Shown here piece by piece: positions 1-10,850 of a stretch of DNA of 64,000 nt. The translations under genes and the position numbers were made by a program. The notes below the pieces were generated by a model. That model did not search any database and was not told the origin of the DNA. It saw only the letters and a program-made list of their open reading frames with translations. Location: positions 806,001 to 870,000 of the forward strand of contig NZ_LR733303.1 in assembly GCF_902506105.1 (NCBI RefSeq), in the 5' to 3' direction. This DNA is from Aeromicrobium sp. 9AM. GTDB lineage: Bacteria > Actinomycetota > Actinomycetes > Propionibacteriales > Nocardioidaceae. Each line of letters starts with the position of its first letter. Position 1 is the first letter of the stretch.

Positions 1-1151
1 AGCGGGCCCGCGCGCTCGAGGGCCAGGTCACGGCGCTGTTCGAGGCCGCCGAGGCCGAGCGCGAGGCACGCATCAAGGCCAAGGAGCGGCGTGAGCGCCA
101 GCTCCGCGAGGCCGAGACCGCCAAGGCCGTGATCTATGCCAGCGACCTGGTGCTGGCCCGTCTCGAGCAGTCGATCGCGCAGGCGTCGACGCTGCGCACC
201 GAGATCGAGGCATCCCGCACGGGGCGTGAGGAGACACTGCGAGGCGTACGCGTTCAGCTGCGCGAGCAGATCGCCGAGCTCGACGGCCTGACCGACTCGG
301 TGCACAAGGACGAGATGGCGCGCGCCGAGATGCGGCTGCGCCTCGAAGGTCTCGAAGGGCGCGCGCTCGAGGAGCTCGGCCTCGAGGTCGAGACTCTCGT
401 CGCCGACTACGGCCCCGACCAGCTCGTGCCACCCATCACGGTCGAGGGCGAGGACGACTCCCTGCCGGCCGAGGCGGTGCCCTACGAGCGCGAGGCGCAG
501 GTCAAGCGCCTGCGCAACGCCGAACGGTCGATGGCCATGCTCGGCAAGGTCAACCCGCTCGCGCTCGAGGAGTTCACTGCCCTCGAGGAGCGGCACCAGT
601 TCCTCTCCGAGCAGCTCGACGACCTGCGCAAGACCCGTCAGGACCTGCTCGAGATCGTCGAGGAGGTCGACGCCAAGGTCGAGCAGGTCTTCACCGAGGC
701 CTGGTACGACGTCGAGAGCGCGTTCCAGCACGTCTTCAGCCGGCTGTTCCCCGGCGGCGAGGGCGCGCTGATCCTCACCGACCCGCAGAACATGCTGACG
801 ACCGGCATCGACGTCGAGGCCCGCCCGGCGGGCAAGAAGGTCAAGCGCCTGTCACTGCTGTCCGGTGGCGAGCGGTCCCTGGTCGCGGTCGCGTTCCTCG
901 TGGCGCTGTTCAAGGCGCGGCCCAGCCCGTTCTACATCCTCGATGAGGTCGAGGCGGCGCTCGACGACGCCAACCTCGGTCGTCTCCTCGAGCTCTACGA
1001 AGAGCTGCGGGCCAACTCCCAGCTCGTCGTCATCACGCACCAGAAGCGCACGATGGAGGTCGCCGACGCGCTCTACGGCGTCTCAATGCGCGGTGACGGG
1101 GTCTCGGCGGTCATCAGCCAGCGCCTGCGCGAGGAAGAAACGGCCTCTTGA
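1..1151 (+). CDS. smc: Chromosome segregation protein SMC, 3' part (5' end outside window)
   Basis: The frame is open from base 3 without a start, so only the C-terminal ~382 residues are present. The first ~200 residues are charged, heptad-like coiled coil. The last ~130 hold the ATPase tail domain: an ABC signature (LSLLSGGERSLVA) followed by a Walker B (FYILDEVEAALDD), a D-loop and a switch histidine (VITHQKRTME). SMC folds and tethers chromosomal DNA together with ScpA/ScpB. The downstream order thioesterase-NYN-ftsY fits the usual smc-ftsY neighbourhood. Identity is clear from the motifs; the missing N-terminal Walker A half lies to the left of the window. Confidence 0.96.
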   Translation, partial: RARALEGQVTALFEAAEAEREARIKAKERRERQLREAETAKAVIYASDLVLARLEQSIAQASTLRTEIEASRTGREETLRGVRVQLREQIAELDGLTDSVHKDEMARAEMRLRLEGLEGRALEELGLEVETLVADYGPDQLVPPITVEGEDDSLPAEAVPYEREAQVKRLRNAERSMAMLGKVNPLALEEFTALEERHQFLSEQLDDLRKTRQDLLEIVEEVDAKVEQVFTEAWYDVESAFQHVFSRLFPGGEGALILTDPQNMLTTGIDVEARPAGKKVKRLSLLSGGERSLVAVAFLVALFKARPSPFYILDEVEAALDDANLGRLLELYEELRANSQLVVITHQKRTMEVADALYGVSMRGDGVSAVISQRLREEETAS

Positions 1152-1585
1152 CCGAAGAGGGTCCGCGGCTGCGTTCGGACTTCACGGTCCTGCGCACGAT
1201 CACGACGCGGTGGGAGGACGAGGACGTCTACGGTCACGTCAACAACGTCGTCTACTACTCGTTCTTCGACACCGCGGTCAATGGCTTCCTGATCGAGGCG
1301 ACCGGCACCGACATCCGTACGCTCGACGCCGTCGGCCTGGTCGCCGAGACGCAGTGCGAGTTCCTGCGCGAGCTCGGCTTCCCGGGCGACGTGCAGGCCG
1401 GGCTCGCCGTCACCCGGCTGGGCACGTCGAGCATCGTCTACCGCATCGGCCTGTTCCAGGGGAGCTCTGACGAGCCGGCCGCGATCGGTCGCTTCGTCCA
1501 CGTCTACGTCGATGCGATCACGCGCAAGGTCACGCCGGTGCCCGACGCGATCCGCGCAGCAGTCACCCCGCTGGTCACTGCATGA
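1148..1585 (+). CDS. Acyl-CoA thioesterase, hotdog fold (4HBT-like)
   Basis: 145 residues. The start is TTG at 1148, overlapping the smc stop (TTGA), so translation is probably coupled to smc. Residues ~18-40 (TRWEDEDVYGHVNNVVYYSFFDTA) match the catalytic region of the 4-hydroxybenzoyl-CoA thioesterase/YbgC group, with an acidic residue before GHVNN. The rest fits a single hotdog domain that would act as an oligomer on a cytoplasmic acyl-CoA thioester. The natural substrate cannot be read from the sequence. Confidence 0.85.
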   Translation: MTEEGPRLRSDFTVLRTITTRWEDEDVYGHVNNVVYYSFFDTAVNGFLIEATGTDIRTLDAVGLVAETQCEFLRELGFPGDVQAGLAVTRLGTSSIVYRIGLFQGSSDEPAAIGRFVHVYVDAITRKVTPVPDAIRAAVTPLVTA

Positions 1586-1599
1586 GGGTTCTCGAGGCG

Positions 1600-1611
1600 T
1601 AGGGTCCGAGC
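1600..1611 (+). promoter_or_regulatory. Minus-10 box of a leaderless transcript (NYN gene)
   Basis: TAGGGT at 1600-1605 is followed by exactly 6 nt and then the ATG at 1612, with no Shine-Dalgarno sequence. This spacing puts the transcription start on or next to the start codon. The same arrangement recurs at many genes in this window. Confidence 0.6.
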
Positions 1612-2169
1612 ATGAGCGACCGGACCACGTACGTCCTCGTCGACGGCGAGAACATCGACGCGACCCTGGGGCAGTCGATCCTCGGCCGCCGGCCCAACCC
1701 GCACGAGCGCCCGCGATGGGACCGGCTCCTGCAGTTCGCCGAGGACACGTGGGGCCAGCCGGCGACGGGCCTGTTCTTCCTCGCCGCCAACGGTGAGCTG
1801 CCGATGCCGTTCGTGCAGGCGCTGACCGCGATCGGCTTCCGCCCGATCGCGTTGTCGGGCGACGCTGACGACAAGGTCGTCGACATCGCGATCCAGCGCA
1901 CCCTCGCCGAGCTGTCGCACCGTGACGCCGACGTCATGCTGGCGAGCAACGACGGCGACTTCATCGAGGAGCTCGAGCCGCTGGTCGGGACCGATCGGCG
2001 TACGGCCCTGCTCGCGTTCCGCGAGTTCCGCAACGCCGGCTTCGTGCCCCTGTTCGAGCGGGGGTTGGAATTCCACGACCTGGAGTACGACGTCAAGGCG
2101 TTCAACGACCGGCTGCCACGCATCCGCATCATCCCGATCGATGAGTTCGACCCCAACGAGTTCCTCTGA
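1612..2169 (+). CDS. NYN domain protein (PIN-like nuclease fold)
   Basis: 185 residues. It begins YVLVDGENIDATLG, the first acidic motif of NYN/LabA-type domains. Further acidic motifs follow: KVVDIAIQRTLAEL near residue 85 and VMLASNDGDFIEELEPL near residue 105. NYN domains share the PIN/FLAP nuclease fold and are usually RNA-directed, metal-dependent enzymes. The acidic residues needed for metal binding are present, so activity is plausible, but the substrate is unknown. It looks monocistronic and leaderless, between the thioesterase and ftsY. Confidence 0.82.
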   Translation: MSDRTTYVLVDGENIDATLGQSILGRRPNPHERPRWDRLLQFAEDTWGQPATGLFFLAANGELPMPFVQALTAIGFRPIALSGDADDKVVDIAIQRTLAELSHRDADVMLASNDGDFIEELEPLVGTDRRTALLAFREFRNAGFVPLFERGLEFHDLEYDVKAFNDRLPRIRIIPIDEFDPNEFL

Positions 2170-2221
2170 GTCCTCGCCGCGCCCTGATGGCAACCGCGGC
2201 GCTTCTGCATAGGATCGTTGC

Positions 2222-3355
2222 GTGACCCTGCCTGTGCTGCTCCTGATCATCCTCGCCGTCATCGTCCTGATGGGCGTCGGCATCAGCCTCGTGATGGGCC
2301 GCGGTCGCAAGGAGCTCCCGCCTCCGTCGGAGCTCGATCGGGTCACCGAGGAGGTCATCGACCATCCGGAGCACCCCGAGCCGCACCTCGAGGACGAGGA
2401 GCCCGCTGCCGCCGTCGACACGATCGAGCGGCCGGAGGCGCCTCAAGGTCGTCTCGTACGTCTTCGCGCCCGGCTCGCCCGATCGCAGGGCACCCTCGGC
2501 AAGGGGCTGCTGGTGGTGCTCAGCCGTTCGACGCTCGACGACGATGCGTGGGAGGAGGTCGAGGACACGCTGCTCGCTGCCGATGTCGGCGTCACTGCCA
2601 CGGACGAGCTCGTCGCCAACCTGAAGACTCGCGTACGCGTCGAGGGCATCGACGACCCCGCGGCCGCCAAGGCCGCGCTTCGCGAAGAGCTCGTGGCACT
2701 GATCGACCCCTCGTACGACCGAACGCTCGACTCGACCGGCGCTGACGGCAAGCCCGGCGTCGTGCTGGTCGTCGGCGTCAACGGCACCGGCAAGACCACG
2801 ACCGTTGGCCGGCTGGCGCGCGTCCTCGTCGCAGAGGAGAAGACCGTCGTGCTCGGTGCCGCCGACACGTTCCGCGCTGCCGCCGCCGACCAGCTGCAGA
2901 CGTGGGGGGAGCGCGTCGGCGTCCCGACCGTCCGCGGCCCCGAGGGTGGCGACCCGGCGAGCGTCGGCTTCGAGACCGTTCAGCGTGGCATCGCCGACGG
3001 CACCGACGTCGTGCTGGTCGACACGGCCGGTCGTTTGCACACCAAGGCCGGGCTGATGGACGAGCTCGGCAAGGTCAAGCGCGTCATCGAGAAGCAGGCT
3101 CCCGTGACCGAGGTGCTGCTCGTCATCGACGCCACGACGGGCCAGAACGGCCTGACGCAGGCGCGGGTGTTCGGCGAGGTCGTCGACGTCACGGGCATCG
3201 TGCTGACCAAGCTCGACGGCACCGCCAAGGGCGGCATCGTCATCGCGGTGCAGCGCGAGCTCGGCGTGCCGGTCAAGTTCGTCGGCCTCGGCGAGGGCGC
3301 GGACGACCTGGCCCCGTTCGACGCCGAAGAGTTCGTCGACGCGCTGCTGTCCTGA
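2222..3355 (+). CDS. ftsY: Signal recognition particle receptor FtsY
   Basis: 377 residues, GTG start. The box TAGGAT (2210-2215) lies 6 nt upstream, so the mRNA is probably leaderless. Residues 1-25 are a hydrophobic N-terminal anchor (LPVLLLIILAVIVLMGVGI). An acidic linker follows to ~75, then the N domain and the GTPase G domain: Walker A GVNGTGKTTT (~180), DTFRAAA, DTAGR, and TKLDGTAKGG as the guanine-specificity motif. It docks SRP-ribosome complexes at the membrane together with Ffh, which is encoded at 7714-9249. The membrane anchor is typical of actinobacterial FtsY. Confidence 0.97.
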   Translation: MTLPVLLLIILAVIVLMGVGISLVMGRGRKELPPPSELDRVTEEVIDHPEHPEPHLEDEEPAAAVDTIERPEAPQGRLVRLRARLARSQGTLGKGLLVVLSRSTLDDDAWEEVEDTLLAADVGVTATDELVANLKTRVRVEGIDDPAAAKAALREELVALIDPSYDRTLDSTGADGKPGVVLVVGVNGTGKTTTVGRLARVLVAEEKTVVLGAADTFRAAAADQLQTWGERVGVPTVRGPEGGDPASVGFETVQRGIADGTDVVLVDTAGRLHTKAGLMDELGKVKRVIEKQAPVTEVLLVIDATTGQNGLTQARVFGEVVDVTGIVLTKLDGTAKGGIVIAVQRELGVPVKFVGLGEGADDLAPFDAEEFVDALLS

Positions 3356-3398
3356 CCGAAAGATCTCACACGCCTCCGATCGGGGGCTCACGCTCGAC

Positions 3399-3414
3399 GT
3401 AACACGGTGTTTAC
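3399..3414 (+). promoter_or_regulatory. Candidate nitrogen-regulator site upstream of amt
   Basis: GTAACACGGTGTTTAC, 127 bp before the amt start. GTAAC-n6-TTTAC resembles an imperfect GlnR half-site pair (known consensus GTnAC-n6-GaAAC). Positions 3401-3414 match the sequence upstream of potD at 54299-54312 in 13 of 14 bases. A weak minus-10 candidate, CAACAT, lies at 3442-3447. The regulator itself is not in the window. Confidence 0.45.
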
Positions 3415-3540
3415 ACAGCGCCCGCATTCGTGATCCGGATGCAACATGGGTGGGCGAATACCGAAACCCTCCGACGCCAGTCTGTTCGGCAGCAGTTCGT
3501 CCCTCGTCCTGCTGCTGCACACACTTCTTTCGGAGGTTTC

Positions 3541-5144
<1,604 letters not shown>

Positions 5145-5163
5145 GGCTGAACGACCATCAACG

Positions 5164-5201
5164 GAGCCGCCGCAGCACCTGACCGGGTGCTGCGGCGGCT
5201 C
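5164..5201 (+). terminator. Intrinsic-type hairpin after amt-glnB
   Basis: A perfect 16-bp stem: GAGCCGCCGCAGCACC at 5164-5179 pairs with 5186-5201 around a 6-nt loop (TGACCG). There is no T-tract, which is common for high-GC actinobacterial hairpins. It separates amt-glnB from glnD, which then has its own minus-10 box at 5243-5248. Confidence 0.75.
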
Positions 5202-5255
5202 TGTGCTGTGTGTCCGGCGCCTGCGTCACGCGGGCCCCTGCGTACGATCACCACC

Positions 5256-7544
5256 GTGACCCACGAGTTCGACAAGGCCGCCCTCGCGCAGCAGCGGAGC
5301 GACCGGGCGCTCGAGGCCGATCGCCGGCTGCGGCAGCTGTTCGCCGCGGCGGTGCCGGCGGACGGCACAGACCCGCGCGAAGGGCCGGGCATGGCGCTGG
5401 TCGCGGTCGGCGGCTACGGCCGCTCCGAGCTCTCCCCGTTCAGTGACCTCGACGTCGTGCTGCTCCACGATCCGTCCGTCGACGAGTCCGTCGTCCGCGA
5501 GGTCGCCGAGGCGATCTGGTATCCGCTCTGGAACGACGGGGTCGCCCTCGACCACTCCGTGCGTGACACGGTCCAGATGCGCGCCGCTGCCGCGACGGAT
5601 CATCGCGCCGCGATGGGCATGCTCGACGCACGTACGGTGGCCGGCGACTCGGGACTCGTCCTGACGTTGCGCTCCCAGGTGCTCGCCGACTGGCGCCGCG
5701 ACGCGCGTACGCGGGTCGAGGAGGTGCGCGACGCACGCAACTCCCGCATCGAGCGTTCCGGCTGGCTCGCCCACGCTGCCGTGCCCGACCTCAAGGAGTC
5801 CGGGGGAGGGCTGCGCGACAGCGTGATCCTGCGTGCGCTGGTCGCTACCTGGCTGATCGACGTGCCCCACGGGGAGTCCGAGGCGTTGCGATCCGACCTG
5901 CTCGACGTACGCGACGCGCTGCACCAGACGGTCGGTCGCCGGGTCGAGCGACTCGACGCCGAGGTCATCCCGGACGTCGCGCGCTTCCTCGGCATGGGCG
6001 CGGAGGAGCTCGACCTGCACACGCGTCAGCTCGGCCGCCGCATCGCCCACCTCGCGTCGCTGTCGTGGCACAAGATCGACGCCGCCCTGGCACCGCCGGC
6101 CAAGCGCAGCATCACCCCGACCGGGCCGGCCGTGACACCGCTGGCCGAGGGCGTCGGCGTCCTCGACGGCGAGGTCATCGTGACCGGGAAGGCCGATCCG
6201 ACGACGGATCCCGAGGTTGCCCTGCGCGCCGCTGCGGCGGCCGCGCGCGCAGGCCTCCCGCTGGGTCCGGGCTCGGCCGTGCGCCTCGCTCAGTCGATGG
6301 GCGAGCTGCCCGATCCGTGGTCGCCGTCGTCGTCCCGGCTCATGGTCGACCTGCTCAGCTCGGGCCGAGGCCTCGTACGCGTGTGGGACGAGCTCGACTT
6401 CGCCGGCGTCATCGACCTGCTGCTGCCCGAATGGGTCGCGATACGCCTGCGTGGGTCCTCGTCGCCGGTGCACCGGTTCACCGTCGACCGGCACAGCCTC
6501 GAGACCTGCGTGTACGCCGCCAAGGTCAAGCGCGACGTGGCCCGCCCCGACCTGCTCGCCGTCGCTGCCCTGCTGCACGACATCGGCAAGGGCGTCGAGG
6601 GCGACCACTCCGAGGCCGGCGAGCCGATGGCCGTACGCATCGCGCAACGCTGGGGCTTCAGCGACGAGGACGCTGCCGTCGTCGGCAAGCTCGTGCGCTG
6701 GCACCTCCTGCTGCCGACGATCGCCACGCGTCGTGACATCGAGGACCCGTCGACGGCAGCCAATGTCGCCGAGATCGTGGAGACCGAGGACTTCCTCGAT
6801 CTGCTGGCCGCCCTCACCGCGTCCGACGCGCAGGCCACCAGCCCGGCCGCATGGTCGCCGTGGCGGCAGGGCCTGACCGACGGGCTCGTCGAGAAGGTGC
6901 GTGAGGTGCTCGACGAGACCATCACGACGCCGACCGCCGGCGACTACGAGGGCTGGCCCGCCGACGTGCCGATCCCCGAGCACGGGGCCATGGGACCGGC
7001 CGACTTCGCGCTCACGGTCGAGGGTCACCAGGGTGGTTCGCTGCTGACGATCGTCACCGCCGACCGGCAGGGCGTCATGGCCGACCTCGCCGGTGGCTTA
7101 GCGCTTGCGGGGCTGGCGATCCGGTCGGCGCGCACCGTCACGCTCGGCGGCGCTGCGGTGTCGCTCTGGGAGGTGTCGCGGTCCGACATCGACCCGGCGC
7201 GGCTGACCGATCGGTTGCGCCCCGCGATGGCAGGAGAGCTCGACCTGGCAGGTCGCCTCGAGCTCTCGTCGATCCACGACGCACCCGACGCGCGCGTGCG
7301 CCTGCTCGACCGGCTCTCGGAGACCGCGACGCTCGTGGAGGTGCGCGCGCAGGACCGCCGAGGGCTGGTGTGGACCGTCTGTGACCAGATCGCCTCGCTC
7401 GGCCTCTCGATCCGCTCGGCACACATGTCGACGTACGGCGACGAGGTCCGCGACGTGTTCTACGTCGTCGACGGCGAGGGCCACCCCCTCGACGATGCCA
7501 CCGCGACGACCCTGCGCGACGGCCTCGCGACGGCCCTCACCTGA
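5256..7544 (+). CDS. glnD: PII (de)modifying nucleotidyltransferase GlnD
   Basis: 762 residues from the GTG at 5256. An in-frame start at 5187 lies inside the terminator stem and is unlikely. TACGAT (5243-5248) sits 7 nt before the GTG, so the message is probably leaderless. Domains in order: nucleotidyltransferase (VGGYGRSELSPFSDLDVVLLHD, ~50-70), helical linker (DLKESGGGLRD), HD hydrolase domain (LLHDIGKGVEGDHSEAG, ~435-455), and two C-terminal ACT domains (~595 onward and ~690 onward) for glutamine sensing. In actinobacteria this enzyme adenylylates PII at Tyr51. The amt-glnB-glnD order supports the assignment. Confidence 0.95.
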   Translation: MTHEFDKAALAQQRSDRALEADRRLRQLFAAAVPADGTDPREGPGMALVAVGGYGRSELSPFSDLDVVLLHDPSVDESVVREVAEAIWYPLWNDGVALDHSVRDTVQMRAAAATDHRAAMGMLDARTVAGDSGLVLTLRSQVLADWRRDARTRVEEVRDARNSRIERSGWLAHAAVPDLKESGGGLRDSVILRALVATWLIDVPHGESEALRSDLLDVRDALHQTVGRRVERLDAEVIPDVARFLGMGAEELDLHTRQLGRRIAHLASLSWHKIDAALAPPAKRSITPTGPAVTPLAEGVGVLDGEVIVTGKADPTTDPEVALRAAAAAARAGLPLGPGSAVRLAQSMGELPDPWSPSSSRLMVDLLSSGRGLVRVWDELDFAGVIDLLLPEWVAIRLRGSSSPVHRFTVDRHSLETCVYAAKVKRDVARPDLLAVAALLHDIGKGVEGDHSEAGEPMAVRIAQRWGFSDEDAAVVGKLVRWHLLLPTIATRRDIEDPSTAANVAEIVETEDFLDLLAALTASDAQATSPAAWSPWRQGLTDGLVEKVREVLDETITTPTAGDYEGWPADVPIPEHGAMGPADFALTVEGHQGGSLLTIVTADRQGVMADLAGGLALAGLAIRSARTVTLGGAAVSLWEVSRSDIDPARLTDRLRPAMAGELDLAGRLELSSIHDAPDARVRLLDRLSETATLVEVRAQDRRGLVWTVCDQIASLGLSIRSAHMSTYGDEVRDVFYVVDGEGHPLDDATATTLRDGLATALT

Positions 7545-7713
7545 CCCTGGGGCGGTGAGTGAGGGCCCACTTGCGTCCAGCAGCGGTGGCTCAGGGCCCA
7601 CGTGCGGCGCCTCGGTGGGCGCTAAGTCACCGCCCACGAGGGGGAGGGGCCACGGGGTCTCGGTTAGAGTTGACCGAACCCCTTTCTCTCCATTCGAGGA
7701 TGACGACCGACGT

Positions 7714-9249
7714 ATGTTCGACACCCTGCAAGACCGCCTGCAGTCAGCGTTCAAGAACCTGCGCGGCAAGGGTCGACTCTCCGAAGCTGACATCGACGCC
7801 GTCGCGCGCGAGATCCGCGTCGCGCTGCTCGACGCGGATGTCGCCGTGCCGGTGGTCCGCGACTTCATCGCCAACGTCAAGGAGCGGGCCCGCGGCGCCG
7901 AGGTGAGCCAGGCGCTCAACCCCGCCCAGCAGGTCATCAAGATCGTCAACGACGAGCTCGTCACGATCCTCGGCGGCGAGACGCGACGCATCCGCTACGC
8001 CAAGAACCCGCCGACCGTCATCATGCTCGCCGGCCTCCAGGGTGCCGGCAAGACGACCCTTGCGGGCAAGCTCGGCCTCTGGCTCAAGGGCCAGGGCAAG
8101 TCGCCGATGCTCATCGCGGCCGACCTCCAGCGGCCCAACGCCGTCAACCAGCTCCAGGTCGTCGGTGAGCAGGCCGGCGTCAAGGTCTTCGCCCCCGAGC
8201 CCGGCAACGGCATCGGTGACCCGGTCAAGGTTGCGACCGACGGCCTCGCCGAGGCCCGCCGCACCCTCCACGACGTCGTCATCGTCGACACCGCCGGCCG
8301 CCTCGGCATCGACGAAGAGCTGATGCAGCAGGCCGCCGACATCCGTGCCGCGGTCGATCCCGACGAGGTGCTGTTCGTCATCGACGCGATGATCGGCCAG
8401 GACGCCGTGGTCACCGCCGAGGCGTTCCTCGAGGGCGTCGACTTCACCGGCGTCGTGCTGACCAAGCTCGACGGCGATGCCCGTGGTGGCGCGGCGCTCT
8501 CCGTACGCTCGATCACCGGCCGGCCCATCATGTTCGCGTCGACCGGTGAGAAGCTCACCGACTTCGACGCGTTCCACCCCGACCGCATGGCGTCGCGCAT
8601 CCTCGACATGGGCGACATGCTCACCCTGATCGAGCAGGCCGAGAAGGTCATCGACACCCAGGAGGCCGAGAAGGCCGCCGAGAAGCTCATGGGCGGCTCG
8701 TTCACGCTCGATGACTTCCTCGCGCAGATGGAGGCCATCTCCAAGATGGGCTCGATGTCCAAGCTCGTCGGGATGCTGCCGGGCATGGGCGCCATGAAGG
8801 AGCAGCTCGCCAACTTCGACGAGCGCGAGGTCGACAAGATCAAGGCGATCATCCGCTCGATGACGCCGGCCGAGCGCAACAACCCCAAGATGATCGACGG
8901 CTCCCGTCGCAGCCGCATCTCCAAGGGTTCCGGCACCGAGGTCAAGGACGTCAACCAGCTCGTCGACCGGTTCTTCGATGCCCGCAAGATGATGCAGCAG
9001 ATGGCCAAGGGCGGCGGCGGCATGCCCGGTATGCCCGGCATGCCGGGGCTCCCCGGTGCCGGCAAGCGCGCGGGTGCGAAGCAGAAGCCGCAGCAGAAGA
9101 AGAAGGGCAAGCGCGTGTCGGGCAACCCCGCCAAGCGCGCTGCCGAGGCCGCAGGCGCCACCAAGAAGGACGGCGCGAGCGCGTTCGGCTTCCCGGCTGG
9201 TGGCAACGACGAGTTCGAGCTGCCCAAGGAGCTCAAGGACCTGCTCTAG
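7714..9249 (+). CDS. ffh: Signal recognition particle protein Ffh
   Basis: 511 residues from the ATG at 7714 (MFDTLQDRLQSAFKNLRGKG), the normal Ffh N-terminus. The open frame extends further upstream but that part is not family sequence. N domain ~1-85; G domain with Walker A GLQGAGKTTLAGKL (~110), DTAGRLGIDEELM and TKLDGDARGGAAL. A methionine-rich M domain follows (~330-440) that binds SRP RNA and signal sequences. The C-terminus adds a Gly-Met-Pro and Lys-rich tail of ~60 residues. It partners FtsY (2222-3355). Its stop codon overlaps the end of the convergent membrane gene by 4 bp. Confidence 0.97.
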   Translation: MFDTLQDRLQSAFKNLRGKGRLSEADIDAVAREIRVALLDADVAVPVVRDFIANVKERARGAEVSQALNPAQQVIKIVNDELVTILGGETRRIRYAKNPPTVIMLAGLQGAGKTTLAGKLGLWLKGQGKSPMLIAADLQRPNAVNQLQVVGEQAGVKVFAPEPGNGIGDPVKVATDGLAEARRTLHDVVIVDTAGRLGIDEELMQQAADIRAAVDPDEVLFVIDAMIGQDAVVTAEAFLEGVDFTGVVLTKLDGDARGGAALSVRSITGRPIMFASTGEKLTDFDAFHPDRMASRILDMGDMLTLIEQAEKVIDTQEAEKAAEKLMGGSFTLDDFLAQMEAISKMGSMSKLVGMLPGMGAMKEQLANFDEREVDKIKAIIRSMTPAERNNPKMIDGSRRSRISKGSGTEVKDVNQLVDRFFDARKMMQQMAKGGGGMPGMPGMPGLPGAGKRAGAKQKPQQKKKGKRVSGNPAKRAAEAAGATKKDGASAFGFPAGGNDEFELPKELKDLL

Positions 9250-10214
9250 GCAGGATGCATCGCTCTGGTCCTCAAGCGGCGGTATGTCGTGAGGGCGACG
9301 ATGAGCAGGCACGTGGCGGCGGCGACCGAGTCGGCCAGCAGCTCGGCGCGGGCACTGACCTCGTCGTCGTAGGGTGCGGCGACGAACGGCACGACGACGC
9401 CGTTGAGTGCCGGCCCCATGGCGAGCCAGAACGCATGGGCCGCCGTCCACCGGCTGCTGCGTGACCACCTGCCAACGCCCAGCACGACCGCGGTGATCAC
9501 GGCCGCCGCAACGAGGAGCGACGCGCCGTTCTCGGCCGGCAGGTAGAACAGGAAGGCGATGAACCCGAGGCCAGCCAGCAGCCAGATCGGCGGGACGGCG
9601 AGATGCGTGGTGGGTCGCCGCTGCCACGACAGCGCGACTGCGACCAGCAGCGCGACCACGCCCAACGCTACGACGACCTGGTGCGGTGCCGCCTGGAAGC
9701 CGTGCCCATCCTCGTCCTTGACGCCGAAGTGGTTGACGATCGTCGCCAGGACGTACAGCACGCCCACGATCCAGAGGCCGCGACGACCGAGCCAGGGCCC
9801 AGCCGACCGGCGGGACCACGCCTCGGCGATCACGATGGGCACCGAGATGCTGACGACGACGTGTCCGGTCACGAATGCGACCAGGTAGTAGAGGCTCACG
9901 TCGACACCGTCGATGTGGACCGGGTGCTGGAAGTCGTAGCGGGCGTAGTCAGGGTTGAACAGGGACTGGTCGACGACGCCGGCCTGGAAGGCCCCGAACG
10001 CAGCGGCGAGGAGCAGGATCGTCGGCCAGCCCCGGCCGGATCGGCGCGCGACCTCGCGGATCAGCACGGCCGCTCCGCCGTACATCGGTCCCAGGAACAG
10101 CACGACCCAGAGCATCTCGGTGAACGGGATGCCGCCCCAGGACATCTCCGCCATCCACGGGGCGATCACCATCAGGGCGAGGACAGGTGCCCAGCGGGTC
10201 GATGGTGGCTGCAT
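9246..10214 (-). CDS. Polytopic membrane protein of unknown function
   Basis: 322 residues with about 8-9 hydrophobic segments, for example MLWVVLFLGPMYGGAAVLI near residues 34-52 and LVAFVTGHVVVSISVPIVIA near 111-130. I do not recognise a family motif. The start is set by TACGCT on the minus strand (10221-10226), 6 nt before the ATG, so it is probably a leaderless gene. It is divergent from gntK and convergent with ffh. Nothing in the context predicts a substrate. Confidence 0.7.
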   Translation of the reverse strand: MQPPSTRWAPVLALMVIAPWMAEMSWGGIPFTEMLWVVLFLGPMYGGAAVLIREVARRSGRGWPTILLLAAAFGAFQAGVVDQSLFNPDYARYDFQHPVHIDGVDVSLYYLVAFVTGHVVVSISVPIVIAEAWSRRSAGPWLGRRGLWIVGVLYVLATIVNHFGVKDEDGHGFQAAPHQVVVALGVVALLVAVALSWQRRPTTHLAVPPIWLLAGLGFIAFLFYLPAENGASLLVAAAVITAVVLGVGRWSRSSRWTAAHAFWLAMGPALNGVVVPFVAAPYDDEVSARAELLADSVAAATCLLIVALTTYRRLRTRAMHPA

Positions 10215-10334
10215 GGCCAGAGCGTATGGATCTCATCGCCCGGCACGCATCGGCCGGAGGTCTAGCGCCGGCCCGCCGAAGGTCGGACATCTCCCGCGGG
10301 TGCGCCCAGGCCCCGGCGGCCATACGTTGGGGGC

Positions 10335-10850
10335 ATGGGGAAACCACCGCTCGTCGTGGTCATGGGCATCTCGGGTGTCGGCAAGTCTGCCGTGGGGCAC
10401 GAGCTCGCTGACCGGTTCTCGCTCGACTACGCGGACGGCGACGACTTCCACTCCGAGGCCAACATCGCCAAGATGTCGGCCGGCACACCGTTGACCGACG
10501 AGGACCGCTGGCCCTGGCTGGCCGACATCGGGGTGTGGCTGCACGAGCACGACGCCGATGGCGGGGTCATCAGCTGCTCGGCGCTCAAGCGCGCCTACCG
10601 TGACGTCCTCGTCGACGCCGCCCCACGTACGTACTTCCTGCACCTCACCGGCGACCACGACCTGATCAAGTCGCGCATGGAGCACCGCGACCACTTCATG
10701 CCCGCCTCGCTGCTGGAGTCGCAGGAGAAGACGCTCGAGCCGCTGCAGGACGACGAGAACGGCTGGGCCTTCGACATCACCCCGTCACCCGCCGAGATCG
10801 TGGACGCCTTCGCCGCCCGCGCCGGCCTCGACCAGGAGGACACCGCATGA
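10335..10850 (+). CDS. gntK: Gluconokinase
   Basis: 171 residues, full length. The P-loop MGISGVGKSAVG (~9-20) is followed by the family motif YADGDDFHSEANIAKMSAGTPL and by EDRWPWL, then CSALKRAYRD. It phosphorylates D-gluconate to 6-phosphogluconate with ATP, feeding the pentose phosphate pathway. TACGTT (10323-10328) lies 6 nt before the ATG, so the transcript is probably leaderless. It overlaps gntP by 4 bp (ATGA), forming a two-gene gluconate operon. Confidence 0.94.
   Translation: MGKPPLVVVMGISGVGKSAVGHELADRFSLDYADGDDFHSEANIAKMSAGTPLTDEDRWPWLADIGVWLHEHDADGGVISCSALKRAYRDVLVDAAPRTYFLHLTGDHDLIKSRMEHRDHFMPASLLESQEKTLEPLQDDENGWAFDITPSPAEIVDAFAARAGLDQEDTA

Noticed and set aside
3430..3540. 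N-terminal extension of the ammonium transporter from an upstream in-frame start
   Set aside because: The extra residues are not hydrophobic or conserved, and the ATG at 3541 has a well-spaced GGAGG.
5226..7028. A 600-codon minus-strand open frame opposite glnD
   Set aside because: The composition (His, Arg, Gly and Asp rich) is that of a GC-rich antisense frame and no motif is present; glnD is fully supported.
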